Shown here one piece after another: positions 12,260-23,489 of a stretch of DNA of 64,000 nucleotides. How positions within the stretch are numbered: position 1 is the stretch's first letter; every line of letters starts with the position of its first letter. The position numbers and the translations under genes are program-made. The stretch is from Chinchilla lanigera (taxonomy: Eukaryota > Chordata > Mammalia > Rodentia > Chinchillidae). The stretch is taken from contig NW_004955417.1 of the NCBI RefSeq assembly GCF_000276665.1, forward strand, positions 17,405,798 through 17,469,797, read 5' to 3'. The notes beneath the pieces were generated by a model, which was not told the origin of the DNA, searched no databases, and worked only from the letters and a program-made list of their open reading frames with translations.

Positions 12260-13990
12260 ATAGTAACTGATTTCAACTTTGGTTTGAAATGTTCTCTCTT
12301 TTGAAAAGCTCTTTAAGTTAAAATCATTGATTCATCTTATTTCTTTTACTAAATGACTCCTAGTTGACTCTATACAATGGAATACATTTTATATTCTGTT
12401 AGAGTTATATTAATTTCAACTCCTGCCAATAAATAGAATGATACTTTCTAGGCTTTTTGTCAGTTACCATTTTTATATGCATTCTGTCATTACCATTTTT
12501 ACAGCATCAAACAGAATTTGGAGTTTTTTTCAGGCCACACTCACTGAATACTTGTATTATCGCTTGATAAAAATCTTATGACATAACAAAATACAAGCAA
12601 TGATGATACAAGGAAAATGCATGCTTAAAGTTAATCTCAACAAATGAGAATAAGAAACTCTCAGATGTTGGAAATTTTTCATAAAACAATTAGATAAATT
12701 CATCTCTTTTGCTTTGTTCTTGAAAGTTACCTATCAATTATTATATGCTTCATTAATTCTGATTCTGTAATAAATTTATATATTCAACTGTTACTAACTC
12801 AAATATAAAAAGGATTTCTTGCATCTTTTTATATGGTTTTTCCCAGAGAAAATAATACGAGTGCCATGTTAAGATAAATGAGTCAGTGAATAGTTCCATG
12901 TCTGCAGTGCTACGATAATGTGGAGCTCAAAACCTCTTGCCAAAGTTTGCTGCTGCTATTGTTAGGTAGAAGCAAGTGAAATCGTTTTCTTTTTAAAATA
13001 TTTTCAAGCTACCGCCCTTTAAATAATGGAATTACTTTTCTAGCTTACAGCCAATGTTTCCTTCATTTTAACTAGCCAAAAAAGGAAGAAGGAAAAAAAC
13101 CTAAAACGGGAAAAAAGAAAAAAATACAGTTAGAGCTATTTCAAACACCATAAAAAGGAAAATTTTTATAATCATTATTAAAAAATCTTAACAATTATTA
13201 AAAATCTCAATGATTTTTCTGTGAGTGTCCAAAAAAACTATACTTTTCTTTCTGAGGGTGATTGATGACTCTTGTAATTCATAAATTGGCTCAAGAAATA
13301 CGGCTCTCTTTAAATTTGATATTGCATAGATATTTAAAACATTGTGTATACAAAGATATTTCACATATTTAAAATTTTAACAGAGGCCAAGAATATTTTA
13401 CTATGTGTCTTTAAAAGGAAAATAATATTGCTATTGATTCTGTTTTCTAGGAATACAGTCTGTATTGAAGAAAAATAGTTAATATTAATACCTCAAAATA
13501 AATGTAGTTGGTTTTCATTTTATCTTATGCCTTTGCTTTGGTGGTATAATCTGTATTACTCCAGATTTGCTAATGTTCCAAATATGTTCAGTTTAATGGC
13601 TACAAATTCATTATGAGATAAAAGAAAGAAAATAAACTAGACCCTGGCAGCATTATTTCCTATACACTGAAAGCCAGATGGTTTTAAAAGTATGTTAATG
13701 TGTTGTAGGAAATTTTATAAATAATTGCAATTGGAAGTGCAGAAACCCTTAACTTTGAAACAATTTTCATGATGTTAAGTAACACTGGTCTCCTCTTTGT
13801 TTTCCTAATAACATCCAAATGTAAGAGAAGGCTGCATGGATTCATCTAAAAACCAGTGAATTCGGTGATGGAATCCTTCACTTGTGAACTCTCAAACAGG
13901 ATATTAAGTAACTTGATGTAATTATTTTCTATTCATATGTCGTTATGTAGAAAATACAACATGAATGATTGTAGTATATAGGTTGGACAA
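12260..13990. other. AT-rich non-coding, nothing recognised
   Basis: No open frame of note, RNA signature or repeat that I can place. Confidence 0.5.
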
Positions 13991-13999
13991 TGAAGTATT

Positions 14000-14112
14000 C
14001 TCTTCTTCTCCCCATGGTTTTGAGTTGAGGGTCTCATTATATTGTGCAGACTGGCCTGAAATTTGCGATCCTCCTGTCTCAGTTTCACAAACACATGTGT
14101 GCCACCTTATCT
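14000..14112 (-). mobile_element. B1/7SL-derived SINE relic, antisense
   Basis: The plus strand carries 'GAGGGTCTCATTATATTGTG', 'AGACTGGCCTG', 'GCGATCCTCCTGTCTCAG' and 'CACATGTGTGCCACC'. These are the antisense landmarks of B1/Alu-like 7SL RNA-derived SINEs in the right order. It is diverged and ends close to the purine tract, which could have grown from its A-rich flank. Confidence 0.65.
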
Positions 14113-14168
14113 GTCCTGATTTATTTACAAGGGCGTTGGAAAGGAATAGGAAGAAACTAGTGTTATCA

Positions 14169-14261
14169 TGGAAATCGGAAAGAAAGGAAGGAAGGAAGGA
14201 AGGAAGGAAGAAAGAAAGAAAGGAAGGAAGGAAGGAAGGAAGGAAGGAAGGAAGGAAGGAA

Positions 14262-14314
<53 letters not shown>

Positions 14315-14316
14315 GA

Positions 14317-14348
<32 letters not shown>

Positions 14349-14392
14349 AAAAAGAAAGAAAGATAGAAAGAAAAAAGGAAAGAGAGAAAGGA
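14169..14392. repeat. Long GGAA/GAAA polypurine microsatellite
   Basis: About 220 bp of nearly pure purine on the plus strand, made of GGAA and GAAA tetranucleotides. Four-base periodicity leaves all three frames open on both strands, so long Lys/Arg/Glu-rich and Phe/Leu/Ser-rich frames appear that are not genes. Such mirror-repeat purine tracts can form triplex DNA and are prone to length change. Confidence 0.97.
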
Positions 14393-15125
14393 GTCTACAC
14401 TTTGAAAAGCAATTTCCAAAATTCCTTACAACATACTAGTATAACTTCAAAATTACTTGATCATATTATGCACAGGTTACAATACTGCTATGGGCTAGGT
14501 CTTTCCCATGAGATTATAGCCATTAAATCGGGAATATTTGAAAGTGAACATGCTATCTCTTTGCTGGAAAAGTAATTATAAATATCTGTTAGATAGTATG
14601 TTTTGCTACATTGTGTTAAGAAAACTGGTACAATGTATTTATTGTCCACAACATGCTTAAATAAATACAAAAGAATTAAAATAATCCCATGCATATTATC
14701 AGATCATGAGGCAATGGAACTAGAAATCAATGGCAAAAGAAACTACAGAAATTATTTAAACACATGGAGATGGAACAATATACTCTTGAATAATCTTTAA
14801 GTCACAGAAGAAATCAAACACTTCTAGAATGAAGGGGTAATGCAGTACAACATAGCTGAACCTATGGGACACAATGAAATCAGTTTTAAGAGGTAAGTAT
14901 ATATCTGTGAATGCCCACAACACAAAAGCAGAATGATTCTAGTAAGTAAACTAGTGATGCACCTCAAGGCCTTAGAAAAACAAAGACAATGCAAATATAA
15001 AACTAGTACAAGGAGGGGAATTACAAAGATCAAAGCAGAAATTAGTGAAACTGAGTTAAAAAATATAAAGAGTTAATGAATTGAAGAGGTAATTCTTTGA
15101 AAGGGTAAACAAAATAGATAAACCC

Positions 15126-15362
15126 TTGGCTAAACATACTAAAAAGAGAAAAACCCCTCATATCTATGCACTTAAAAATAAGAAGGATAAGATCATAACG
15201 GGCACCCATGCATTGCAGAGAATTACTAGTTACTGCTTAGAAAACCTGTACTCCAAAAAAATGGAAAAGCTAAAAGAAGTGGACAGATTTCTAGATGCAT
15301 ATGAATTAGCAAAACTGAATCAAGAAGATACAAAATACCAAAAGTCCAATAAGAGGCAGTGA
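15126..15362 (+). pseudogene. L1 ORF2p linker fragment
   Basis: A 78-residue open stretch between the endonuclease and reverse transcriptase of the ORF2 relic. The pattern 'NLYSKKMEKLKEVDRFLDAY' corresponds to the L1 'LYANKLENLEEMDKFLDTY' region that precedes the RT domain. It is a surviving piece of a dead frame; upstream and downstream parts are in other frames or contain stops. Confidence 0.75.
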
Positions 15363-15483
15363 AATTCATACAGTAATAAAAAGCCTATCAGGACCCCATG
15401 GATTCACTTCTGAATTCTACAAGAACTGACAGGAAATCCAATGCCATTACTCTTCACATTCTCCAATGAAATAAAAAAAGAAG

Positions 15484-15796
15484 AACAACTGGGATGAGGG
15501 AAAAGAGAAAAGAAAGAAAGAAGGCAAAATATGTATATATACACACAAGATAGCTAAGATAATCGTACTCCTAATTTCTATTGCTTTATGGAAAGGAACA
15601 GTAAATGTTTAATTGTTTGATTGATCTTTTATGCCTATATTTGTTTAACTGAGTAAACAATTTGAAGATAACAATATGGAATACAATAGCCATTGTTAAT
15701 TTCCTATCACCTTGTCTCAAATTCTGTATTGTTTCTATTGTTTGGTTTATGTCTGCTTGCTTGTTAACATGTTTTCATTCTTTTATCTATTTTTTT
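15484..15796 (+). mobile_element. RX family copy 1, inserted in L1 ORF2 with 10-bp TSD
   Basis: A 313-bp block interrupts the L1 frame and is flanked by AAAAAAGAAG on both sides (15474-15483 and 15797-15806). Removing it rejoins a normal L1 ORF2 reading. It begins 'AACAACTGGGATGAGGG', has a purine tract, then a core with 'GAAGATAACAATATGGAATA' and 'TTTCCTATCACCTTGTCT', and a T-rich end. The A-rich TSD fits L1-type target priming in this orientation. The core recurs at 22958, 26280, 27687 and 32113. I do not recognise the family. Confidence 0.8.
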
Positions 15797-16140
15797 AAAA
15801 AAGAAGCACTGCCATACTCATTCTGAGAAACTAATAATATCTTTATTCCAAACCAGACAAATATGTAACCACAAAAGAAGACTACAAGCCAGTCTGTTTA
15901 ATGCACATAGATGCAAAAATCCTCAGTAAGATTCTGACAAAGACAATGCAACAGCTTAGCTAAATAGATCATATATTATGACCAATTTGGCTTTATTGAA
16001 GGCACTCAAAAGATATTTCAATATAAATAGATCAATACCTATAGTATATCACATAAACAGAAACAAGGACCACAGCCACATGATCATCTCAATAGATATA
16101 GGAAAGACTTTGATAAAATTCAGCATCTATTTATGAACAA

Positions 16141-16720
16141 AAAAGCCCTAAAGGTAGTAGGCATAGGAAGACCTTATCACATTCTGATAAAAGTCATTAA
16201 TGACAAACTCACTGCCAACATCATACTAAATGGGGAAAAAGTGAAAGCTTTTCCCCTTAACTCAGGAAGATGACAAGGTTTTCCACACTCACCACTCTTG
16301 CTCAGTATAATACTTGAAACTTAAACCAGAACTATCAGCCAAGAGAAAGAAATAAAAGGGATATATGTAGAAAAAGAAGTCCAAATGTTGTTATTCACAG
16401 ACAACGTGACCCATAGAAGACCCCAAATTTTCTACCAAAAGACTTCTAAGACTAACAAATTCAAAAGTGGCAGAATACAAAATCAATGCACAAAAAATCG
16501 GTAGTGGTTCTGTTCACCAGCAATGAACACACAGAGAAATAAACAAAAATCATTCACAATAGCTTCCTACTTAGGTATTAATTTATGCAAGGAAATGAAA
16601 GACTTCTACAATGGAAGATTTAGTACTCTGAAGAAGATTGTAGTGAACTTCAGAAAATGGAAAAACATCCTTTCTTCCTGGATGGCCAAGACCAATTTTG
16701 TCAAATGACTATATTACCAA
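16141..16720 (+). pseudogene. L1 reverse transcriptase remnant with degraded catalytic box
   Basis: The translation follows the L1 RT palm region: a 'NDKLTANIILNGEKVKAFPL'-like block near 16200-16260, then the position of the catalytic FADD box at 16394-16405, which reads FTDN. The later 'EMKDFYNGRFSTLKK' block near 16590-16640 matches the L1 sequence after the RT core. RT copies L1 RNA into DNA at the nick. Loss of the aspartate pair and several stops make this copy inactive. Confidence 0.7.
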
Positions 16721-17219
16721 AACCGATTTAGAGTTTTAATGAAATCTCAATCAAAATATCAACAGTCTTTTACAAGAAAAAATCCTGAAGTTTGTATAGT
16801 AAAGGAAGAGACCTAGAATATCAAAAGCAATCCTGATGAACAAGAGCAAAGCGAGGAATCACAATCCTGGATCACAAGCTGCAGCACCAGTTTACAGTAA
16901 TAATAACAACACGTTATTGGCACAGATGCAGATGTGCAGATTAATGGAATGGAACAGGAGATGCACATACAGGTGCACACAGATTACCTGGTCTATGACA
17001 AAGTATTATTTTAAGACTTTACTATAAGTCACTTATGGTAAGTAGGTACAAACCAAGGTCAGTGAAAGAAGTGATTTATTTATAGAAATATCCTTATTTG
17101 AAAAATTATTTACAAATAAATCTTTGAGTTATATAAAGTAATTTAGAGTGTACTGCAGATAAGAAGAGTATTAAAGGAAAGCAACTCTCACAAATTTTAT
17201 AATCAAAGAGAGTATGTAG

Positions 17220-17331
17220 GGAGCTGGGGATTTAGCTCAGCAGCAAAGCGCCTGCCTGGCAAGCACAAGGTCGTGAGTTCGGTTCCTGGTACCGGAGAAA
17301 AACCAAAACCAAAAAGAAAAACAAAAACAAG
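17220..17331 (+). mobile_element. ID-type tRNA-derived SINE with 12-bp TSD
   Basis: Carries a tRNA-like head with an A box ('TTTAGCTCAGCAGCA') and B box ('GAGTTCGGTTCC'), then an A-rich tail interrupted by C and G. Flanks GAGAGTATGTAG (17208-17219) and GAGAGTACGTAG (17332-17343) differ at one base, so insertion is fairly recent. These internal boxes are RNA polymerase III promoter elements; transcription of this copy cannot be judged from sequence. Confidence 0.93.
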
Positions 17332-17635
17332 GAGAGTACGTAGATATACATACAATCATCTGTAAATTTATATAATTTAAACTTTATGATATATATTGTC
17401 CAATCAGCTTATGTTAAGTGAAACCAAATGACTTACAATGAAAATAATAAATAAAGGAAAATAATGATATTAAATATTAATCAGGTAGTAAGTAGGCCAT
17501 GTGATAGGTTATTAACATTACTTGACTAAATCTGTAACCAATAACATATCATTAGAAATAAGGGGATATTAAAGGTTTTATATTTTATATTGGTGACCTA
17601 ACATTGGATCTTTACAGTGGAGCTACTTCCTCAGT

Positions 17636-17765
17636 TGTTTTAATTTTCTTTTAAATTTGAGAAATGGTCTTATTAATTCATTAAATTACCCAGCCTGGGC
17701 TCAAACTTGGGATTCTCCTGCATCAGACTCCCAGAGTGTTGGGATTACCAGTATGCCTGGCTTTG
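17636..17765 (-). mobile_element. B1/7SL-like SINE relic, antisense
   Basis: 'CAGCCTGGGCTCAAACTTGG', 'ATTCTCCTGCATCAGACTCC' and 'GTGTTGGGATTACCAGTATG' follow the antisense B1/Alu order. The left part is degraded. Confidence 0.65.
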
Positions 17766-17943
17766 ATATTATTTTTATAGAACAATACGTTAAGGTTAAG
17801 TACTTCCTCATGGTGTGGTAGACATCTCGTGCAGGCATTTAACATTGCTTTCCTTACTGAATAATTTTTAATATAGCTATGATTTTACATTTTCTTGGGC
17901 CAAGTGTATGTTACCACATCTTATAATGAGATACTCATGCATG

Positions 17944-18053
17944 CGTGTGTGTGTGTGTTGATCTTTGCCAATAGAATAGTTTTTGTAAGATAGCTTTTGC
18001 AAGATAGTTTTATAAGGTATTTTGTAAGATATTGTAATAGTTTTTGTAAGATA
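17944..18053. repeat. (GT)n stretch and a small 'TTTTTGTAAGATA' tandem repeat
   Basis: A short GT run at 17944-17958 is followed by imperfect units of 12-14 bp ('TTTTTGTAAGATA', 'CTTTTGCAAGATA', 'TTTTGTAAGATA') from 17977 to 18053. Confidence 0.7.
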
Positions 18054-18059
18054 ACTATA

Positions 18060-19970
18060 TTACTATAAGTTTCCTATAGTGTCTTTCTCAATCAAGGTTT
18101 CTTTTTAGTATTCATTATAGCCAAGGGCTAATTTACAAGATGTATAGTTAGAATTAGGAGAGCACTGTCCTATTTCGCATCATAGAAGTAATTTATCTAG
18201 ACCAATATAGAGGAGAAGCAAAGAGGCCAACAGTATTGGAGTCAATAGCACCAGACTGTTATCAGGTAAGTTTTCTAGGCTTAGAATCATCAGAAAAGGA
18301 ATGTGTTCGTGGATTTAGAGTCTTGCTCATACAATACTTACATGGAGGAGGCTCCTATAGAAAAACTTAGACAGGAATCAGGTAAGGAGACAAAGGAAAG
18401 TGACGAGGCCTTTGCTGCTTAGCATGAGCACATACATCCAAGTTTTGAAAAGGACAAGATATTCAAATGTGTAACATATATCAAAATTAAAGGAAATATG
18501 CATAATGAAGGGCAGAATTTGTTTCTAATTGTACAAATTATATAGCAGCCTGACACATAGTTTTGCATAATTTAAAAAGCTGATGGAGGAAATACCCATT
18601 AGGATACCTCATCAATTCATCTAATGGTGAGGCAGTATTACCTAAGGTATATTCCTGAGTGTCTTCATAAGTCTAATTTTACATCATCCAAATGACTGTT
18701 CTTCTGGTGTTTTCTTTAAATGATATTCTTAAAGCCACACTGAGGATTAGCCAGTATTTTACCCATTCTTGACTTCTTTGTAGCTCATGTCCTGTGACAC
18801 TCGCCAGCTGTAATAAAAGTGAAGTAGGAGGATTCTCAGAAGCGACCCTGTAGTTTACCGTGTGGTCTGTCCTCATATACAGTCCTATTACCTATCTGTG
18901 AGGCATCTGAAAGGAGAGAAGAGATGGTGTCACAGTCTTTTAAGCTGTGAGAGCAGCAGTGTCATTTTCTTGTTTTAGTCTGTTACATTTTTGACAATCA
19001 AATTTAAAGTCTATCACTTGACCGTAGTTTGTATCATACACCTTCAATAATTTTTATCATACAGATGACAAGGAGGAAAAAGGTGGTTTGCAGATCAAAA
19101 GCTGAAACTTCAGCGTAGTACAATGCTCTACACTGGGAAATCAAATTTTGTCAGAATATCCATTTGGGGTTTTGATTAGATGAAATGAAAGTAACTATAA
19201 TTAAAGCTGAAGAATTTTAACAACATCGTACCCTGCAGTGCATTAAGCTGCAAACATATAAAAGAAAACAGATCCATGGAAGGTGCCTTCCAACATGGTT
19301 CTGCATTAATCATTTGAAACTAATTAAGTGAAACTCAATTTTAAGACTGTTCTATGTCAGTAGCAATGTGGAATCATACTGTTCATAGTTTTCCAGATAT
19401 TTAGAAATCTATAACTTCATGATCCTAAGTTCAGAGTTCTGAGCTTGGTGTACCTCTTATTTTCAAAATATATTGAGTAAGCTTGATACCATTGAGTTAC
19501 CTCAACCAAATAAATAAGTTTATACTCTTTATTAAAATTAAGCCACATTAGATTAATTTAAACAAGTGTTATATTTTAATGTGGAATTGATAATTTGATT
19601 ATAGTCTGTGCCTGGATGTGGGAGGGAACATGGGAAGATATGGCATCATAGCAGTATTTTCAATTTTTGGATTCAAAAATCTTCCTATTGGAGAATCTCC
19701 TACCTGCTGTAAAATCCCCTAATATTAGCAAAATTTGAATTATTGCTGTTCTTGCTTATTTTGACTCTTATCTATGTTTCTTTTTTTATTTGTCTTCCAC
19801 ATATAAATTGGGATTCTTCACATTAAAAAAAAGTAAATGTTTTTGTTTATTTCTTTTAGCTTCCCCTATTTGGAAACTTTTTAACTCTCCAAATGAATGT
19901 GCTATGACATTATTGCTGTTCACATGCGTGGTGCACTGACAACTAGTGGGCAACTTGTAACACCCAGCTG
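18060..19970. other. Non-coding, nothing recognised
   Basis: Unique-looking sequence. The minus-strand open frame at 18679-18876 has no motif or family resemblance. Confidence 0.5.
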
Positions 19971-19974
19971 AACT

Positions 19975-20607
19975 GAATCAGTGCGGTGCTGGGTGTGAAA
20001 GGCCCACCTGAGGACTGTTGCCAGCATCATAAAAAGGGGACCTGGAGAGGAAGAAGAGAAGCTGTTAGAGAGCTATTGATTCTCCTGGAGGAGCTTGTCA
20101 TGCTGGTTTTCCTGATATGGACTCAGCTGCTATCATCATCAAAGGAGCTGGAGACATTGTTGTCATTGAGGATGGCTGTGGTACCTTCTGGGGGAGCTGT
20201 GGTCCTTACTTTGAGTGTCACTCCCTGGCTCCAGTGCAGATCCCTCAGCCTATTGGCACAGATCCTTCATCCCACTGGCACAGCCTTTTTACCTCTCACC
20301 ACTGATCTTGGGGGCTTTCTCAGGGCAGATGCATGAAACAGACTTGCATGAGATATTGTTGTGAGCTCTTGGTCTCTGGTTGGACTCGTGGGGGGCAGTT
20401 ATGGGCTCTAGTTCTTCAGCTGGACTTGTGTAGGACATTTCCATGGGATCTAGGTGATCAGCTAGATTCTTTGGGTCTCTAGTGTGTGGACAGATTTCCT
20501 GAGCTCCTTTGTAATTGACTCTTTGGGTGACTGCTATAAAATAATCCTATCATTTATGTGTCCTGTATTAGGTTGTTTTCCTTATAAACCTTGATTATAA
20601 CAACATG
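19975..20607 (+). mobile_element. ERVL-type (MLT2-like) LTR
   Basis: Carries the pattern shared with the LTRs at 36876 and 49941: a 'GGCCCACCTGAGGACTGTTG' block, 'TGATATGGACTC', several 'GGACT' and 'TTCAGC' motifs, and an end like '...TTCCTTATAAACCTTGATTATAACA', matching the usual '...CCCTGACTAATACA' terminus. The longest open frame (19986-20336) lies inside this LTR and has no protein resemblance. The left border is approximate and the middle may hold an extra duplication. Confidence 0.65.
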
Positions 20608-20609
20608 CA

Positions 20610-21280
20610 ATGGATTTTTACAACTTCATGCATAAATTTAAAAAGTTGAATAAACTCCAGGATTGCAAGTAGATGGATTAAAAATATTTAGCAATTTCAA
20701 AGTAAAGGCATGTTTATTTAGATTTTTTTCTGTTTTTCCTCCATCAGAAAGAGCTCCTGCCATTTAAAAAATTTTAACTGTTCAATATAGGAAAGGGTAC
20801 ATTTCCTTTATTAAACAAGCAACCTTTAAATTACCTTTCATTAATTTTAAGAAACTGAATTTGACCCTCAACTATTAAAGTAAGGAAGTAAAGTAGAGCA
20901 ATGCCCATTTGCTATCTCAGTAGTTCTGCCCTCAATCCTTGCTCTAGGTTGGGCAAGACCATTCACTTAATAAGAAAGACCTTAAAGTACAGGGTGGGTT
21001 TGTGTGAGAATTGTGAAGGTTCTGACATTGAACCCACTTAGAAGCTACACTGAGTTGATTGTAATATATCATGATTTACAATCACTGCAATACATATTTT
21101 AAATAGTGTTAAATGGCAGACAACATCAGACCTTTCAGCCAGAAGAAAAGGATACAGTTATTTACTACTCAGTACAACAGCATCAGAGCACCATTAAATA
21201 TTGTTTTCCTGAATCCCATTCCACCCGGGTTTATTTGGTGAGAGCCAGATGGTACATGGACATGAAGTATATTACAAAAG
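20610..21280. other. Non-coding, nothing recognised
   Basis: AT-rich sequence. The left part of a plus-strand open frame at 21106-21468 lies here and has no recognisable domain. Confidence 0.45.
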
Positions 21281-21284
21281 AACC

Positions 21285-21870
21285 TAGAAATTTTTTTAAG
21301 AAAAGCAAAATAGCCTTTATTTTCTATAGAGCTTCTGGTGATCTGTTGAGGCTCTTCTCCAGAGATAGAGAAATCACTCTGAATGCAAACAAATTCACCC
21401 TGGGAAGGCAACGATGGTACCTTACCCTTAGTAACCTGGACCACCTATGGGGAGGGAGGAATACCTGAGATGTCCTCTCCTGAAACTTCTGCTTGTATAA
21501 ACCTAAACTGGTCAATAGCTGTGCTCAGAGGACCTGAATGGCAGAAATGTAAGCTCTTTATTTAGATTGTCTGCAGCTCCCCAAAGCTGGCTTTGGGGTT
21601 TCCAAGTTCTGCATCAGTATATCCACTTTTCAGTGATGCCCCTGCTATGGCTGGTATCCGTGCCCTAGGAGTTTGACCCCGGTGTTGAAGACTGACTCTG
21701 GCTTTTGCTTGCTTCCCTTTCTAAATGCAGGCCCCCAAAAAGGGTTTTCAGAGAAACTGGTTTTCCTCTTCCTAGCTTCATTCATTTGGGTTTATGTCTT
21801 TTGTAGAACTTCCCACTTATCAAAGATCGTCTCCTTTTGTAGATCAGCCAGCATTTCTTTTACATAAAGT
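21285..21870 (-). pseudogene. Possible processed pseudogene, antisense, source unknown
   Basis: On the minus strand the stretch ends with AATAAAGG about 25 bases before a short A-run, as a polyadenylated transcript would. Upstream, one frame from about 21868 reads MLADLQKETIFDKWEVLQKT, then continues with coding-like composition for about 100 codons broken by a few stops. I cannot name the parent gene. Local GC content exceeds the neighbours. An LTR or another repeat with a poly(A) signal is the alternative. Borders are rough. Confidence 0.35.
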
Positions 21871-21879
21871 GATTATTGA

Positions 21880-22955
21880 TTAACATGTAACACTTGTGCA
21901 TGCTTATCGGATAGAGTGTGATATCTGAACACACACATATAGTAAGTACTGATCAAGTTAGAGTAATTAGAATTTCCATGTCCTTATAAGGTCTGCATGT
22001 CTGGAGCCTTTGAACTCCTCTGGTCTAGTTCTTCATAAATTATGTAATAGGCTATTGATATATTTCTATAAAACACTACACATTTTTAACCTTATTTCTC
22101 TTTTTTAACTAAAATGTGTGCTCAATTTTAGATCTGGAGTAAAGCATTCATTTTTATTCTTTTTCTTTCATTGGTAATCATCCACTGTCAGTAACGTGAC
22201 CAATGAGCATAAAATTTATTTACAGTTTTATAGTTTTTGCTTTACAGAGGTTATAGTCAAGCGTGGGAAGACAGATTTAAAAATTACTTGGAAATTGCAC
22301 AGATTTTTCCTTGAAATCACTATAAGCTGAGTTGGATTCATTTCTGCCACATGAATCAGGAAAGCTTCAAAGAGGAGAATAATTTCAAAAGATTAATGGT
22401 GGTGGCAGTGGTGGCCACTGAGTGGGACCCTCTAACATATCTGAATGTGTTAAACTACTTGAACAGAGAATTAAAATGATGTATTAAGAATAATGTAGAT
22501 CATTTTTTACAATTATTTATTTATTAAACAACAAAAAAGTAATCCACACTGTTGCTTAAAGTAGAACATTAAAATGACCTATAGAGAGAAATCCAGATAA
22601 CTTTTGGAATTTATTCATCCTACAGGAAAACTGCAATAATCTAGAATGTTATTTTCTTTGAAAAATCAAATTTACCCATTTTATTTTTAATGAGTATTAC
22701 TGGAAATTTGAAAAAATTATACATAAAAATTATATATATGCAGAGTTAAATGAGCACACACAGTAACAAAATACAGATAAAGTAATTATTTCCTTTTTTG
22801 TACTATCTTACTTGCTTTACATTTTCACATGTCACATTTATAAGCATCAACTAGACAAAAATATAGATGCACTGACAAGCCATGTTCTAATTATTAGTTT
22901 AACATAATTACACTGTGAAATTTCCATAACATCTTATGGCTAGACGAATATGTGT
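21880..22955. other. Non-coding, nothing recognised
   Basis: AT-rich and featureless apart from a short GGTGGTGGCAGTGGTGG stretch near 22400. Confidence 0.5.
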
Positions 22956-22957
22956 TT

Positions 22958-23480
22958 CACTAGACAAGATGGTAGGAATTCACCAGTGGTTGTTATACTG
23001 CATATTGCCATCTTCAGATTCATTGTTCCGATTACCAGATACAAACATGCAAAATTGGTCAGAAAGAAAAAAAAATTAGGCACTAACTGTTCCTTTCAAT
23101 AAATCATTAAATATCAGCAGTACAGTTATCCCAGCTATCTATCATCTATCTATCTATATATCATCTATCTATCTTCTTTTCCTTCTTTCTTTTTCTCCTT
23201 TCCCTCATCCCAGTTGTTCTTTCCTATATTGTTTCTACTGTTTGTTATTTGTTTTTATTTTTTATTCTCTTTAGTGGTTTGGTCATCCTGGCATTCTTAC
23301 ATTTGGTAAGCTGAGCAACTCCATTGAAGATAACAATATGTAATAAACAACCACTGTGAATTCCTATCATTTTGCTCTGAAACCCTGTATCATTTTTGTT
23401 TTTGCTTTGTTTTGTTTTTGGCTGTGCTGTTGGTAGTTTGCTGCTGTTCTTTTTTTATTATTCTCTTTAAAATAAAAATA
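22958..23480 (+). mobile_element. RX family copy 2, with inverted 5' part (twin-priming structure)
   Basis: Positions 22958-23220 are antisense. Read on the minus strand they start 'AACAACTGGGATGAGGG', pass a GAAA/GATA microsatellite (23130-23215) and reach a core with 'GAAGATGGCAATATGCAGTA'. Positions about 23221-23480 are sense, continue the core ('GAAGATAACAATATGTAATA') and end 'CTCTTTAAAATAAAAA'. An inverted 5' segment joined at the element's own 5' end to a sense 3' segment is what L1 twin priming produces. The 5' terminus matches that of copy 1. I could not define a TSD. Confidence 0.7.
23130..23215. repeat. TATC and CTTT microsatellite within RX copy 2
   Basis: Runs of ATCT/TATC (23138-23175) followed by a polypyrimidine stretch. 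RX copy 1 has a GAAA-type purine tract at the equivalent place, so this is part of the element and has expanded. Confidence 0.8.
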
Positions 23481-23489
23481 TACGTATAT

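Larger units (their letters stand above)
14600..17010 (+). mobile_element. L1 ORF2 remnant (endonuclease end, linker, reverse transcriptase), interrupted
   Basis: A decayed sense copy of L1 ORF2. The endonuclease end is visible as SDHEAMELEI near 14700-14730. A segment near 15240-15340 (LYSKKMEKLKEVDRFLDAYE) matches the linker before the reverse transcriptase. The RT region runs through about 15810-16720. The YADD/FADD catalytic box appears near 16388-16405 as LLFTDN, so the Ala and second Asp of ADD are lost. The copy lacks ORF1 and the 3' end and is cut at 15484-15796 by a later insertion. Confidence 0.85.

Noticed and set aside
13943..14575. Long Lys/Arg/Glu-rich and Phe/Leu/Ser-rich frames on both strands
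   Set aside because: They are kept open only by the GGAA/GAAA tetranucleotide array and contain no domain.
15484..15796. RX as a plain L1 3' UTR
   Set aside because: Not fully excluded. The shared 5' terminus, dimeric core and lack of ORF2 text in any copy argue against it; kept as the main alternative.
17220..17331. A tRNA gene
   Set aside because: A and B boxes are present, but the cloverleaf is not closed, an A-rich tail follows and a TSD surrounds it. It is an ID SINE. The same holds for 48577-48685.
19986..20336. 116-codon plus-strand frame
   Set aside because: It lies inside an ERVL-type LTR and has no homology that I recognise.
21106..21468. 120-codon plus-strand frame
   Set aside because: No domain; three other frames are open on the same bases, and a minus-strand retrocopy explains its right half better.
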